Shown here in pieces: positions 30,001 to 42,754 of a stretch of 64,000 nt of DNA. Within the stretch, counting starts at the first letter, position 1. Each line of letters starts with the position of its first letter. The stretch comes from Corbicula japonica (lineage: Eukaryota > Mollusca > Bivalvia > Venerida > Cyrenidae), in the NCBI GenBank assembly GCA_038501625.1, contig JAZAYU010000201.1:434001-498000 (forward strand), in the 5' to 3' direction. The notes under the pieces are model-generated. The model did no database searches. It was given only the letters and a program-made list of their open reading frames with translations, and was not told the origin of the DNA. The position numbers and the translations under genes were made by a program.

Positions 30001-31075
30001 GGTTTTTTATGACAAATCAATGCTGGCTTTTGAAATGAGATTTTTTATACATTTAAATTCAGTTTGGCTATCCTCCACTAAGTCAGGGTTTGCAGTTAAT
30101 AAAATTGTCACTTTTAAATATGTTATGGTTGTGGAAAGGATATGTTGAGATGTGCATATTGTCATCATGTTCTGTTAAGCGAATTTGTTTTAACAGCCCT
30201 TTTTAATTTTTCTATATTTTCAAAGTATGAAACAAAACCACAGGAAAAAGTTAAACATGTGTTTACTTAAGATGTACTCAAAATCGATTTCTAAAACTTG
30301 GCGTACTTTTCTATGGTAATGTGATAATCATGCACAATCTTTATTTTTTATCCAGATGCAAAGGTCAAGTAACTGTTACTTAAAATGAATATTTGTATAC
30401 ATCTAAATAGAATTGTGAGAATCATCCATGGCCTTTATTTTTAACCTGAGGTCAAAAGTCAGGTGACTGTTAATAAAAATAGAAAAAAAACTTAATTCTG
30501 CAACAATTCATATCATCTTGTAACTTGGTAATTCAGATTAAGATGACTCTAGGAATATATAGAACATTTTATAGTTCACCAGTAGGCAACAGTAAAGTCA
30601 ATTCCATTAAATTGACACAAATTATTGATAGGGGGTTTCACCATTAGTGGACTACTGCAATGCATGCTGCACTCTATATAGTATTGTTGCTGCAGTTGCA
30701 GAAGTTTGGTCATAGTCATACAGTTTACTCAACACGATTCCAAGCTGCACTGACTAAACAACATCAACAACTCTTTGAAAAGCAGAGCTTATCTAAGCAG
30801 GAACATAGAAGCAAGGCAGTTTGTGTTTACTGAGTTATGGCCCTTTGATTTAGCTACATATGATATAATATATTTAACACCATTCCTGGGGAGCATCCAT
30901 CAGTTTTCATAATATCTTGTTTTTAAATGTTGCAACAGATTGTGAGAGCAGTATGCTCATAAATGTTAGTAGAGATCCCAAAAACATGGTAACTGCTGCA
31001 TGTCCTAGTTACTGTCATGTACTAGTTAATGATATATTGATTATCAACAAAGGTTGATAAAAAAAACTCTATAAA

Positions 31076-31647
31076 TTGCATTCTGAAAATAACATTAAAT
31101 CTTTATGGATCGGTAACATTAAGACCACATTTAATTTATGCGATATAGGTTTCCCAGGAATATGGTATTCTCATGAGTTTCCAAACCAGAAATGGTTGAT
31201 TACAAGCGCTAAGCAAAAACTCAAGGGTATTTTTATTCAACAATGGCAAGCAGACATTGCTCAGACAAAAAATACCAATATTTATAAATTATTTAACAAG
31301 ATTTTAAACGTAACAAGTATATAGATATTCTACCACAATATAATTGTAAAAAGTTAATGGCCTTTTTAAAAAGAAACCATCGTTTACCTATCGAAGTTGA
31401 ACGTTGGCGAAGTTTACAAATAAATGAAAGGAAATGCACTCTGTGCAATGAACTTGGCGACAAATTCCATTACTTATTAGTTTGCCCACAATTCCATATC
31501 GTACGAAGGAAGTATCTACGCAAATATTATTATCGAAGACCTAATCTGTTAAAGTTCATAGATTTATTATCAACCGAAAACCATGGTGCTTTAAGAAAAT
31601 TTAGTTACTTAGCAGATAAGATATTACGAATGGTAAACGCTGGCTAG
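31076..31647 (+). pseudogene. 3' fragment of a LINE (non-LTR retrotransposon) ORF2
   Basis: Two open frames, 31076-31324 and 31357-31647, are one protein split by a frameshift. Downstream the frame reads KYIDILPQYNCKK, then RNHRLPIEVERWR and CTLCNELGDKFHYLLVCPQF. The Cys-x2-Cys...His...Cys cluster followed by an R..Y...Y stretch is typical of the C-terminus of animal LINE ORF2 proteins, beyond the reverse transcriptase. No reverse transcriptase domain is present. The copy is 5'-truncated and dead. The clade was not determined. Confidence 0.7.
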
Positions 31648-31797
31648 TGAGATTTACCTTTTGACGCAGTTCTTTTTCAAAGTCTTTTGTTATACTTTTT
31701 TTTAAAACACAATGTAACACGGTTTCTTTCCCTTTTAACTATTGATATATGGCATAGTTATTTGAAATTATGTTCAAAAGTTACATATATTTGTATT

Positions 31798-31799
31798 TG

Positions 31800-31841
<42 letters not shown>

Positions 31842-31850
31842 CGTATGTGT
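31798..31850. repeat. (GT)n microsatellite
   Basis: A run of gt dinucleotides lies downstream of the LINE fragment, followed by tat/tac-rich DNA. Confidence 0.95.
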
Positions 31851-32859
31851 GTATGTACATATGTAAATATATGTGTGTATACATGTTTATCTATTTATAT
31901 ATTTGTATATATACATATAACGTGTTAATGATGTTACGATATTACTGTTTATGTGAATGAAAGCATGACGTGTTATGTACAATGTTTCTTGCTCGTGAAG
32001 ATTGTGAGCAGTTTCCATCCAGCTCCTCGTATTTTTTCTCTCTTAGTCATCATTGATACATGTGCCTTTGTAATTGTATGTCATGTCTGTTTTGCTAATG
32101 TTGTTCAAATTTTGAACCTTAGCCTTAAAGAAATAAAAGTTGAATAGCTGAATATTGATAAATGCAGTTAGCAAATAAAGGTTTGGCAGGTGATTTCCGC
32201 ACCTAGGCGAGCAATATCTGTTCTTTGTATTGTTGAGCAATTATAGACCCAAGCAGTTGTGACATGATATGCATCATTTATTTTATGTAATTTGAAAAAT
32301 GTGCTAAATATGAATATTTATAGTTTATTATTAAATATGTCCATGTATGATGTACATGACTGTATTGATTGATGACAACATGTTATTTTGCAATAAAAAT
32401 AACAACATCACAGAATTTCTTTTTCTTTTTTAAAATTTTCCTTCCAGCAATAACTGTTACACATAAAACTCTTTGCAGAGAAATTGCATGTTTGTTGTGT
32501 TCAGCAGTTCTGGAGTCTTTTTAAAATGAAATAGATGTAATTTGAAATTATTTAGGTCAGAAATTACCTAATAAATCAAAAGGTGAACTTTTCGATCATG
32601 ATCTTATAACACAGATGTGCCAGCTGATCTGGATCTACATTGTTGCCCATGTAGGCGTACATATGGAGGAAAGGTTTACAAACTATATGGGGTTGTCTTG
32701 GGGATGGGAAGATCACTTGTATATCTATTAATGGTACATATGATATAATTATATGACACTTTTCATAGAACTTTTTTTTTCTAATCATTAATGTTTAATT
32801 GGATGTACTACTTTAAAATTACCATTGGCACGTGAAATTATGGGATGCTCATAATTCTG

Positions 32860-33502
32860 TATTGTTCTATCATCATCTTAACAATAGTAAGATAAATCAA
32901 ATTTTACAAAAACTGATTGAAATCGAAAACAGCAACTCTATCTCATAAACCAAAAGGGATGATATTGCTGAATCAGAATTTTTTGTAGAAAGCGCCAAAA
33001 TTAGTTTTGCTTATCATGATTTTAAATTAAATCAATTGATAACAGAAATGTTAAAGTAAAAAAAGGTCAACCATGCCTTAATAACAAATGTAAGATAGCA
33101 AGAAAAAATTTAAATCATCCAAAATTCTTATTTAAATTAAGAAAGTCAGAAGAAATACAAGGTCTCTTAAAAGAAATAGCATAATATATAAAGCCACTAT
33201 AAATAAAAGCCTCAGAGATTTCAAAATAAAAATTACGACCAAATTAAGAAATATGAAAAAACTTTAAACCTCAACAATTTTGGAAATTATTAAAAGGGAA
33301 AAAGAGAGGGGGTACACAAGCACTGTTAGAAAATCTTTACAATTATTTTAAAAACAAAAATTTTGTAGAAAATGAACCCGAAAATATATTATTAGATGAT
33401 GAAACTAATTCTGAGATAAACACTACAAATTATTTCATCTGTAAACATGGAAAAAATATTGTTAAGCATTTTGATTTGCCTAAATGCACCAGAGGGTTTT
33501 AA
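32860..33502 (+). pseudogene. Second LINE ORF2 fragment (region before the reverse transcriptase)
   Basis: The cleanest open stretch, 33272-33502 (77 codons, no ATG), reads QQFWKLLKGKKRGGTQALLE and LYNYFKNKNF. This is the linker commonly seen between endonuclease and reverse transcriptase in mollusc LINE proteins. The upstream 400 bases carry similar Lys/Asn-rich pieces in shifting frames. It lies downstream of, and in the same orientation as, the C-terminal fragment at 31.1-31.6 kb. The order is therefore inverted relative to one intact element, and the two come from different copies or a rearrangement. Confidence 0.55.
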
Positions 33503-33534
33503 AAAGCATAAATATATTTTTGTTACCCCTTTTT

Positions 33535-33820
33535 AACCAGGTTTTCTTTAGAAAAAATCCTGGTTATTAGATTGGGGTGTGTTGTTGGGCGGACGGGTGG
33601 GCTCAACATTTGGTTAAGTTTTTTGTTAAAGTTGTCTTTTTCTCAGTAACCGTTCAAGGTAGAGCTTTGGAACTTAACATAGTTATCTGACATCACAATA
33701 CTAAATTTCAGGACAAGTTTCATAACCCATGACTGTATTTTGCCAAAGTTATGCCCCTTTTTCACTTAGAATTTTTAAATTCAAATATTTTGCTTAGTGA
33801 TGATATATATTTTTTTCATT
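33535..33820. repeat. Dispersed repeat beginning with an 'aaccaggttttct' hairpin
   Basis: It starts aaccaggttttctttagaaa and ends the hairpin with 'tcctggtt'. Then follow 'cagtaaccgttcaaggtaga' and 'gccaaagttatgcccctttt'. A second, inverted copy ends with the same hairpin at about 56884-56918, and its body extends to about 56530. Confidence 0.6.
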
Positions 33821-34473
33821 TAATTTGAGGTATTTGCAAATATCTGGAGATTGGATAAAGCGGTATGATATTTTTATTCTCAAGGTTTATTCGCAGAGGT
33901 CAAGGTTATCTCCACTTTCCTTAATAATGATGAGATTGATAATTTTTAACATAAAAGTCTCAAACAGATTGTTTGACTGTCAAATTAAGAAGTTTATGGC
34001 ATGTAGAGAAGGTAAAACACAATCTTTGAAGCCCACTGATGCAAAGAAATAAGATACAATTACTTAAATACCCATTTTAGCAAATTACCTCCCTTTTAAT
34101 TGAAATCAGAACAAAATTCAACGCTTAATTTTCGGCAACCACGTAATTTCTTTGCTTGTTTCTTTTTTAAAACCGGTAACCGAACCGACAACTTCCAAGA
34201 CAAACATATTGGTGATTAAATTTCTCTGGATATTTGCATTCACTGGTATTAATTCTGTAATAAGAGTTTTCCTTGTTATTCTTGTCAAGTTTTCATTTTG
34301 GCTCAGTATATATATCTTTATAATTTTCTCATTATAAAAAAAAAACAAAAGTCTAGATTTAGTAAAAATATGAAGATGGTTAAAATATTTAAAGTTAAAC
34401 TTAAAAACCTTTTAAAATTGCTTAAGTTACTGACAGCTTAAAATATTTTATTACATCTTCATATTTTTCTGAC

Positions 34474-34553
34474 CTGGGCCCAAGATCATAAAACTGAGAT
34501 GCTTGAGATTTGAGTCTGGTCTCCAGCTTTAGTTTTATGATCTTGGGCCCAGG
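34474..34553. mobile_element. Deleted but perfect-ended copy of foldback MITE family A
   Basis: The ends cctgggcccaagatcataaa and its inverted copy are intact, while most of both inner arms is missing. This makes an 80-base palindrome-like remnant and shows the true ends of the family (tgggcccaagatcataaaac). Confidence 0.75.
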
Positions 34554-34912
34554 ATTTACACTGTTTGCTACTTGGTCAGAAATAATCTAATGAATAAAAA
34601 ATGGAACAGTGTAGATCCTGATCATACGGCATGGATATGTCTACTGATCAGAATCTACACTGGTCATTTTTTTATAAGGAATGACCTAATGAATCAAAAA
34701 GGGGAACTGTGTAGATTTTTATATGATGGCACGGATGTATCAACTTAAGGATCTACACTGGTCGCCATATGATAAAAGGCATATATTATTTCGAGTAAAG
34801 ATTTAAAAACACAGAAGTATGTTCACTTCCATCTTGACATAATTGTTCATGTTCAAAGAGACAAATATTTGTTTAGTATAAAAGAATTAGGATAAAAATG
34901 AACTACAACAAG

Positions 34913-35150
34913 TTAACCATTTCCTCCATAGATACACATTTATTGCATGGGCAAACAGTTTAGATCCAGATCAGCCTGCACATCCGTGCCATCTGATCAG
35001 GATCTAAACTGTTCCCTTTTTGATTCATTAGGTTATTTCTGACCAAAATGTGACCAGTGCAGATTCTGATTAGACTGCTGAGATGTGCCAGCTGATCTGG
35101 ATCTACACTGGTCGCACATGTGTAAAAAGGCATATATATGGAGGAAAGGG
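34913..35150. mobile_element. MITE family B, best full-length copy
   Basis: It runs from ttaaccatttcctccataga to tatatatggaggaaaggg. Internally it has two head-to-head pairs of 'gatccagatcag..' and 'ctgatcaggatct' blocks. It is useful as the reference copy for the family. It lies next to a second, diverged copy at 34555-34800. Confidence 0.85.
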
Positions 35151-35415
35151 TGTAGATACTAAGTAGGTTGCTCAATCAGATCTGAGTTTTCACTGCTTGT
35201 ATCAGTTTGTATTTACCTGTGGTGCACATTGTTTACATAAACAATAACAGTCAGTGGCATAACTTATTTATAATTTTTAAAACATTACTAATAATTTTCA
35301 TGTTAAAACCATCATTTACTGAACTGTATAAAAACAGTATTTACTGTGACAAAAAAGAGAAGTAGTTAAAATAGATGTTTGTAAATAATATTTTTGTACT
35401 CTTCTCATAGTATTT

Positions 35416-35965
35416 ATCACTACAGCGCATGTTACTCCGAGGAACAGAGTTCATTACTCCGAGAAACAGAGCATGTTACTTCCAGGTACAGAGCATGTTA
35501 CTCCCAGGTACAGAGCATGTTACTCCCAGGAACAGAGCGTGTTACTCCCAGGAACAGAGCATGTTACTCAAAGGTACAGAGCATGTTACTCCCAGGTACA
35601 GAGCATGTTACTTTGAGGAACAGAGCATGTTACTCCCAGGAACAGAGCAAGTTACTCCGAGGTACAGCGCATGTTACTCCCAGGTACAGAGCATGTAACT
35701 TTGAGGAACAGAGCATGTTACTCCCAGGATCCAAGCATGTTACTCCCAGGTACAGAGCATGTTACTCCCAGGTACAGAGCATGTTACTTTGAGGAACAGA
35801 GCATGTTATTTTGAGGTATAGAGCATTTTACTCCCAGGAACAGAGCATTTTACTCGCAGGAACAGAGCATGATACTACCAGGTGCAGAGCATGTTCTTCC
35901 AAGTACAGGGCATGTTTCTCCCAGGAACAGAGCATTTTACTCACAGGAACAGAGCATGTTACTAT
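35416..35965. repeat. 22-bp minisatellite, about 25 copies
   Basis: The unit is of the form ctcccaggtacagagcatgt + ta. Since 22 is not a multiple of three, the open frame seen across it (period 22 codons) is only the result of missing stops in the unit. No promoter or splice context is seen. Confidence 0.9.
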
Positions 35966-36962
35966 AACACAATTTTTTTTTAGGTCTAACTTACTACTAC
36001 TATAGGTATGATAACTATACATTAATATATACATAATATTTGCTTTCTCTGTTAAATACAAGATACAAGATACAAAATTTTATTTATAGTCGGTATTGTA
36101 AATAAAGGTTAATATTACCGTATACTTTAACCCAGATATTAGCTATGCATAGCTATTGACCGACATCATATTAACAAGAAACAATAACAAGCATTTAGTT
36201 ATTTAGCAGAAGCATATATGACACATTAAAAGGAACATGCAAATATTAAGATACAAGTACACTTATTGTTATTTTAAAATAATACACAATAAAATAAAAT
36301 AATGTTAGATTGGTTCATTAGAAAGATGAGCCAGCTGGGCATCTGGCCATCTCCGCCATACTGAGAAGCCTCGGCTTACATGGATGCTTCACAGTATCAA
36401 CACGTTTGACCTTAAAAGCAAATAGGGCGTTTTTAATGGGTTTTTTCCTTGTATACGAGTTCTCTGCCAATTCTACAGCAAGATGATGGTATTTCCTATA
36501 TTCGATTAAACTTGGTTACAAAATTTATTATACAAAAGCTGCTCACCAACACACAGCCTCCTTATTGTGTCACTGATTCAACACACGCACGTAACACAAC
36601 TAAATCACGAAACAAATCCAAATCAGATCGCAAATCAATGAACGCTATGAACTCTATGAGATCGCAATGATCGCTATGACACGAATGTGATTCAAACATA
36701 GCGAAAACGTCTTATATATCAGTTGTGACGTACGTTTGGTGTTCACGATTGTTCACGTGCATGCCACCATTCACTGACCACTAACAATGCTAAGCGTGAT
36801 TGCCTGATACAATGAAATAATGGTATAAAAGTATGTTTTATTTGAATTGTTGCGTTTCTTTTTGCTTAAAGTATAAATTGTTGCGATGATTGTCCAAATC
36901 TATTGCACGTAAGAAAATTAGGAGCGCTAATATGTAATTTCTAAAGTCAGATGTATTAATAT

Positions 36963-37492
36963 ACAAATAAATACTAATGTTGAGGTCGATATGTAGTTTT
37001 GCGGACCTGGGTAGTGTGATATCGACCGAGGACGAAGTCCGAGGTCGATATCACACTACCCAGGTCCGCAAAACTACATATCGACCTCAACATTAGTATT
37101 TACTTGTTATATCATATACCCTATGAATTTAAAGCATTCTGATGATGATGATGATGATGATATGATGATGATGATGGTGATGATGATGATATGATGATGA
37201 TGATTTGATGATGATGATGATAAGATGATGATATGATGATGATGATATGATGATGATGATGATGATGACAATATGATGATGATGATGATTTTATGATGAT
37301 GATATGATGATGATGATGATGATGATGATGATTATATGATGATGATGATGATGATGATATGATGATGATGAGATGATGATGATTGCAAAGGTAGTTATTA
37401 ATTCCCGGGGTAGTTATCACTTTTTTCGGACTCGCGAGTACGGAGCTCTCGACCAATCAGAATGCTTTAAATTCATAGGGTATATGATATAA
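36963..37492. mobile_element. TIR element with palindromic head and (GAT)n core, copy 1
   Basis: A palindrome (36963-37100) contains gtcgatatgtagttttgcgg and its inverted copy. It is followed by the inverted ends ttatatcatataccctatga (from 37107) and tcatagggtatatgatataa (to 37492), which enclose about 250 bases of interrupted (gat)n. The minus strand of the core shows a Ser/His-rich frame that is only the microsatellite. A second copy is at 44402-44577. Confidence 0.8.
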
Positions 37493-37978
37493 AATGATAA
37501 TAATACACGAGTAGTAAAGCATCCAAAAACGTCGAGACGACAACGCTATGTTTGGTTTGACCCCGTGTTTGTGAATTTGATCCGTTAACCTTATATTGTC
37601 TACTCTAAAATTGTTTCTATCTTAATGTTTTGCTCTTTAAAATATTAAAACCTTTCACCCATTCGAAGAAATCGATAAATAAATGGCAAAGCATTAGAAA
37701 CAAAAAAGACACATTGAAAGTGAATAGGGGGCATATAGTTTGCGATCAGCTACAGCTATATTTGTCAGCGAGTAACGAATGCTGTTCAAAGCGAGTTACA
37801 TCAGCTGGAAGAAAGCATTCGCCTTGTCATAAAATGTAGTTCCATTGCAACTAGTTTTGAAGTTTTGTTACTTTTGTAATTTGTTTTAGTTACCATATTA
37901 TACTGTTCGTCTTTGTCAGATGTCTATGAACATGTACATACATTGAGGGCCTTATTGAAAATTGACGTTGTCAAATAA

Positions 37979-39469
37979 AGGCCCTGTCACAATACAGCGC
38001 GTTTTCACTGCGTTGCCACGTCGTTGTTTAATTTTCCAGAACGCCGTGAGATCGCAAGAAAAATCTGACTTTTATCGTGAAGATGGAGACTGCACGGCGT
38101 CCTTACTGCGACCGTCGCGTTGCTTCGGATTTTACATGTTGCTCTACGGAGTTCTTGTGGGCGAATGTCTGTGCTCTTACGGCGCCTTCGCTGCGTGCAC
38201 TGCGTTCAAGAATGGCGGCGCTTCCCCTGCGTGCACGGCGCCTTCACGGCGCTCACGCTGCGCTGACGGAGTGTTGATGACGTTCTACCTATATAACGAA
38301 GTGTGCATGCATGGGGAACGTTCCATCTGCGTTCATTCAGCTGAAATTGCTCTCCATTCTGCTTCGGTGGTAGGACACTGACTGCACTCGTTTTTGTAAT
38401 CATCAATAATAGCCTGGAATGCTTCACGTACACACAATGACATTGTATTGTGAAGCACTCGAATTTCATGCTTGCATGTCTGTCACAAGATGCAAAATGA
38501 CGCATTGTTATAATTCGTTTTATTCCTGGTTCGAATGCTTCCCTATACCGGGTGTCTTGTTTAGTGATTCGAGGACGCAGTCTCTCTAGAAGCTCATCAA
38601 GCAAGGCGGGCGGCACTCGGAGATGGTTGAAGTAACTAGCAGGGTCCACTTATCGCAGCTCAGGCATGAGCCGATGATAATGGCCATGCTATAACCGTCT
38701 GCCTTCGTCCAGCTATGGTCGAACCCAGACCCTCCTACGCACTTGAGCTCTCCTACGTCGTATTTGCTTGACATGCTTGTATGTTAGCAATAGCTCGACT
38801 TGTTGCTGTACTTCAGTCATGGTGAAATGAATGTTTATTTGCTAATCTGTACATTTATATAATTTTGTGTTTGTGATACAAACGTCAATCAACACGCAGT
38901 AGAACCGCATTGGGAGCGCAATGACCGCTGTGACAACGCGGTAGAAGCGCATTAAAGGCGCATTGATCGCCATGACAACGCGGTAGAAGCGCATTGGGAG
39001 CGCAATGATCGCCGTGATAGCTCCGTACAGTCGTTGAAAGAGCGCAGTGAAAGAATTAAAACTCCGTATAAACGCCGTAGACGCGTCATAAAGTGCTGTA
39101 AAGACGCAGTGACATCTCCGACAACGCCGTGCAATTTCCGTGCAAGCGCCACCGATTACCACAGCGTTCGCACTGCGACCTCTGTGCGCGCCCGCGGAGC
39201 TCCAGTGGCGTTGTAGGAGACCTTACTGCGCTGCTACGGCGGCCATACAGCGGTCCCACTGCGCTCTTATCAGAACGCCGAGCGACGGCGTTTATTTTGT
39301 GCATGCTCAAAGTGAGCGCCGTGACTAGGCGTTCTATGCGATCCCACTGCGCTTACTGGCGATGCCACTGCGTTGCTGCAGCGATGTTTGCGATCGTAGT
39401 GCGCACACCTCGGCGTTCTTGAACGCCGTGGGAACGCCGTGAGAACGCGACCCTGGTGTGACAGGGGTT
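37979..39469 (-). mobile_element. PIF/Harbinger-type transposon relic
   Basis: The ends aggccctgtcaca and tgtgacaggggtt are inverted copies with two mismatches. The flanks are TAA (37976-37978) and TTA (39470-39472), fitting the 3-bp TWA target duplication of PIF/Harbinger with one change. Inside, the minus strand keeps a transposase piece. The rest is unusually GC-rich with many aacgccgtg/cacggcgtt motifs. A paralogous uninterrupted flank exists at 44145-44206. Confidence 0.8.
38206..38649 (-). pseudogene. Harbinger nuclease (transposase) N-terminal fragment
   Basis: It reads SYFNHLRVPPALLDELLERL, then RPRITKQDTRYREAFEPG and KRIITMRHFASCDRH. This closely follows the opening of PIF/Harbinger DDE nucleases (YFxxLRMxxxxFDELLxxVxPxIxKxDTxxR...LAxTLRFLATGDS). 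The DDE catalytic domain does not follow; the frame becomes unrelated sequence. No intact SANT/Myb-like partner protein was found in the element. Confidence 0.75.
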
Positions 39470-39490
39470 TTAGTCACCGTCGTAAAATAA

Positions 39491-39494
39491 AGTC

Positions 39495-39526
<32 letters not shown>

Positions 39527-39552
39527 TCATGATTTAAAGTGTGGGGATCGCA

Positions 39553-39613
<61 letters not shown>

Positions 39614-39614
39614 T
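39491..39614. repeat. (ATT)n microsatellite in two blocks
   Basis: Runs of (att)n at about 39491-39524 and 39556-39612 are separated by, and followed by, 'actcatgatttaaagtgtgg' (second copy 'actcgtgatttaaagtgtgg'). The block was duplicated together with its flank. Confidence 0.9.
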
Positions 39615-39831
39615 CGTGATTTAAAGTGTGGGTATCGCATATTATCCTCTCTTGATTACTTGGCTGGAGCGGAGAAATGCGAAACCGCATATTTTGCATA
39701 TTCTCTATAAACGCGTGTTCTTTAAAGGTGTGGTATCGAGTAATTTCCTGGGATAAGTTGTCCACCATCTGATGTCATAAGTGTTCTTGATGTTCTGAAA
39801 TAACTCCGCAGAGATAAGGAAAGAAAGACTT

Positions 39832-39970
39832 GGGCCCATGATCATAAAACTGAAATTTGAGACCAGTCTCCAATCTCGAGCATCTGATAGGCTGACATAT
39901 GAACACTCGCCATTTCAACCAAGCAGATGCTTGAGATTTTAAACTGGTCACCAATCTCAGTTTTATAACG
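39832..39970. mobile_element. Foldback MITE family A copy
   Basis: Both arms are present (gggcccatgatcataaaact at the left end, cagttttataacg at the right), moderately diverged. Confidence 0.8.
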
Positions 39971-39979
39971 TTCTGTCCA

Positions 39980-42740
39980 GATATGGTGAGATAACTTTTT
40001 GCTTCATTATAATAGTATTTCGTTAATGTCCATAAGGCATAGGTCACACCAAGATAAAGTGTTTTTCTCTGAAAAGGTATTTATTTCCATGTTGTATTTT
40101 CGGAAAGCATTTAAGGTAAGGCCTTCCTAATGAATACCTATATCCAGAAGAGTATCCAAGGGAGGTAACTATAGTAGTAAATTAGGGTAGATTTCTGTCA
40201 TGCAAGAGGACCTGGGTTCAAATCCCACTGGAAGCTATTTTTTTTGTAAGCCTAGAGCTTAAATAATTGGCATATTTCTTTTTTTCCTGTGTAATTCTGT
40301 CATTGAATATAAAATTCTCATGATTTAAACTAAAATAAGCAAAATAATCAAGATTAAAGGGGTTTTCGCTCATATGAACGTGCCTTTGCAAAAATCCAAT
40401 AACTGTTAAATTTTGTTTAAGGTATATAGTTAAAAAATGGTAAATTTTTGTATATTGCACCAATCAGGATTTTGCACAATTTTCATTAATTTAGTCTCGT
40501 GAAATATAAAAAAATGCATTTTTAAAATTTATTTGGTCAAAAAATGTCATTTTAAGATAAATTCTGCATTTATATATTATATCTTAAATGGTTTAGTAAA
40601 ATAAAACATATTTTGGATAAACTGTAAAAAATTAGGGTTGAATTTATCAATAACAAAAAATTTTGTCACCGATTAAAGAATTTGGATACTTTCACGTTTT
40701 TTTCTCACTTTTTTAAATAAAAAAAGCTAAAAATCTCAAAAACTACACGGTGAAAATCATTAAAATTTTGCATACAAGTCAGTGGTATGAAGCAGTTGAT
40801 GAAAATATAATCAGATGTTGGATTCTTAATAGTGCCAGTTAGGCAGGCCTTACCTTAAGTCTAAAGGTTACACAGTAATGGAAATACTAAGGTCACATGT
40901 AGTGAAGGGGTTGTTTCTTCAAGCTTCAGAAAAGCACAGTTCTGTGTAACAATCAGTAGGCGATTTTGCGGTGGATACGAAAGACGCCAGATGTCCGGCG
41001 TTACAATAATGCCTGAAACATAATATGCTTTCATGCGTTTTTAACAAATTTTATTTTCGTGCTGAGCATTTGATGGGTGCAGAAATGAGAATAGATGATT
41101 CTTTGTCAAGATGGTATATGATGGATATTCATCAGACAACCTTTAATGAATGAACCAAAGCTTAGGAGTTTGCTCAGTGCAATGTAAATAACGAACATTT
41201 TTAGTTTTAAGACACATGTTTAAAAACGCAAAACGTTATTTTAGCTTCTATAATACTGATATATCTGATATTTATAATATTACACTATGTAGGGCACGGA
41301 ACCGTAAGAAAAGGCTGCTTTGCATGAAATTATTGAAAAACGTATTACACGTATCAGACATTTTATGACCAATTTAAATATGAAATTATCGTATCTTGAA
41401 TTGTTGTGTTTAAGCCACTTCGCATGTCATAAGGGATATATATATGTATTTTTCTAACTAGGTTGTTACCACAAAATTGCTTCAAAATGCGAGCTGAGTT
41501 TTGTCAGTAAAATGTGAAAATGTTTGTTGTTTTTTTCGCTCTCCTGAAAAGTGGGCATTTTTAGGTAAATAGATAGATAGCCAAAGATATCATATTGGTA
41601 AAAGATTCCGTTTTAGGTGTTTCAGTTACCGGTAATGATTTGCAATGCTTAAAGTCTGATCCCGGAAGTAGAATAAGACAGTATATGCTGCGTGATCAAG
41701 AAAAAACCTTCGCCAGTCATTTCTCTTGTCAAGTTTGCCTCCACTTTGGTTTCAGTTACAGGGATTTCAATAGTGCAGTTTCTTGTACTTTTTATGCAAA
41801 TAAATTGAGTCCTCTTCTGACCTCACCTTATTCTGAGCTTGGTGTCAGGATGCAGAAGAATTATGGAAAATTAATGTGGGACTGGAAATCAGAAGCATAC
41901 AAATAATATATTTACAGTATGAATTTAACGACAGTCAAAATTTCACGACTTACAGCAATAAGCTGCAAACTATGTCGAAATAACGTAAGAAGGGAACTAA
42001 TCATTATAAGCGTAGTATTTGTATGTACTGAAGTTGCGTCCCTTTTGCAAACAGAAAACCGGCCTTCTTATGAGAGCGTTTTTGTCTCGTAGACATAAAA
42101 AGAAAAAAATCAAAATCTCTGAAACGACAAAATGCAGTTCCATCAAACGTTCCACAAATCAATGCTATAAGTGTATGATTATTTTACTTAAGGTAAGAAA
42201 CGTTCGAACTGTAAAGAAAAATAGTTAGACCTAAAAAAACCTCAAATTCTGTTTGCAATTTATAAAAAAAAAACCTCAGATATTGTTGTCAGTAACTCAT
42301 TCCTCCTGAAGACATTTAAATGATGTTTAGTGTTGCTTCGATTTTGTGATGAATTGCAAATAGAATTTTAGGGATTTTTTATGTCTAACTATTTTTTCTT
42401 TACTGTTCTAACTTTTCTTAGCGCATGTAAACTAAAAATATTTAAATAACATTGGTTTGCGCAAAGTTTTATTGAACTGCATTTTGCCATTACATATATT
42501 TTAATAATTTCCTTTTTTTTATCAATGCCAATGCAATGACAGATGCCATAGTACCTTTACAGCGGAGCAGACTCTGTCTTCTAGTTTTGCCTAAAATGCG
42601 TTATGCTATTCCAGATGCTTAAGATCTTAATGTTAACGTTTTTAAACACAAGTTAGATGTGCTTTAGTTAGTGAAAATTTACTTTTTTAATATTGTTATG
42701 ATGTTTCCTATGTGTTGTGATAATATGGAATTTTCTGTTC
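39980..42740. other. No gene seen (AT-rich)
   Basis: AT-rich DNA with only chance ORFs. The longest, 41595-41906 plus strand, 103 codons (contains DPGSRIRQYMLRD and VCLHFGFSYRDFN), matches no family I recognise and has no clear splice or codon signal. Near 40206-40240, 'ggttcaaatcccactgg' resembles a tRNA B box and could mark a tRNA-derived SINE, but no A box was seen. Confidence 0.35.
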
Positions 42741-42754
42741 CTATTTGCCAAAAG

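Noticed and set aside
35394..35792. 132-codon repetitive frame (RNRACYSQ-type)
   Set aside because: It is a product of the 22-bp minisatellite; overlapping frames are equally open.
37121..37456. Ser/His-rich 111-codon frame
   Set aside because: It is the translation of (GAT)n microsatellite DNA inside a TIR element.
40206..40240. tRNA gene or SINE head
   Set aside because: Only a B-box-like 'ggttcaaatcccact' is present. No A box or cloverleaf could be drawn.
41595..41906. 103-codon plus-strand ORF
   Set aside because: It is a moderately long frame in AT-rich DNA but has no recognised motif, Kozak or splice evidence, so it is not called as a gene.
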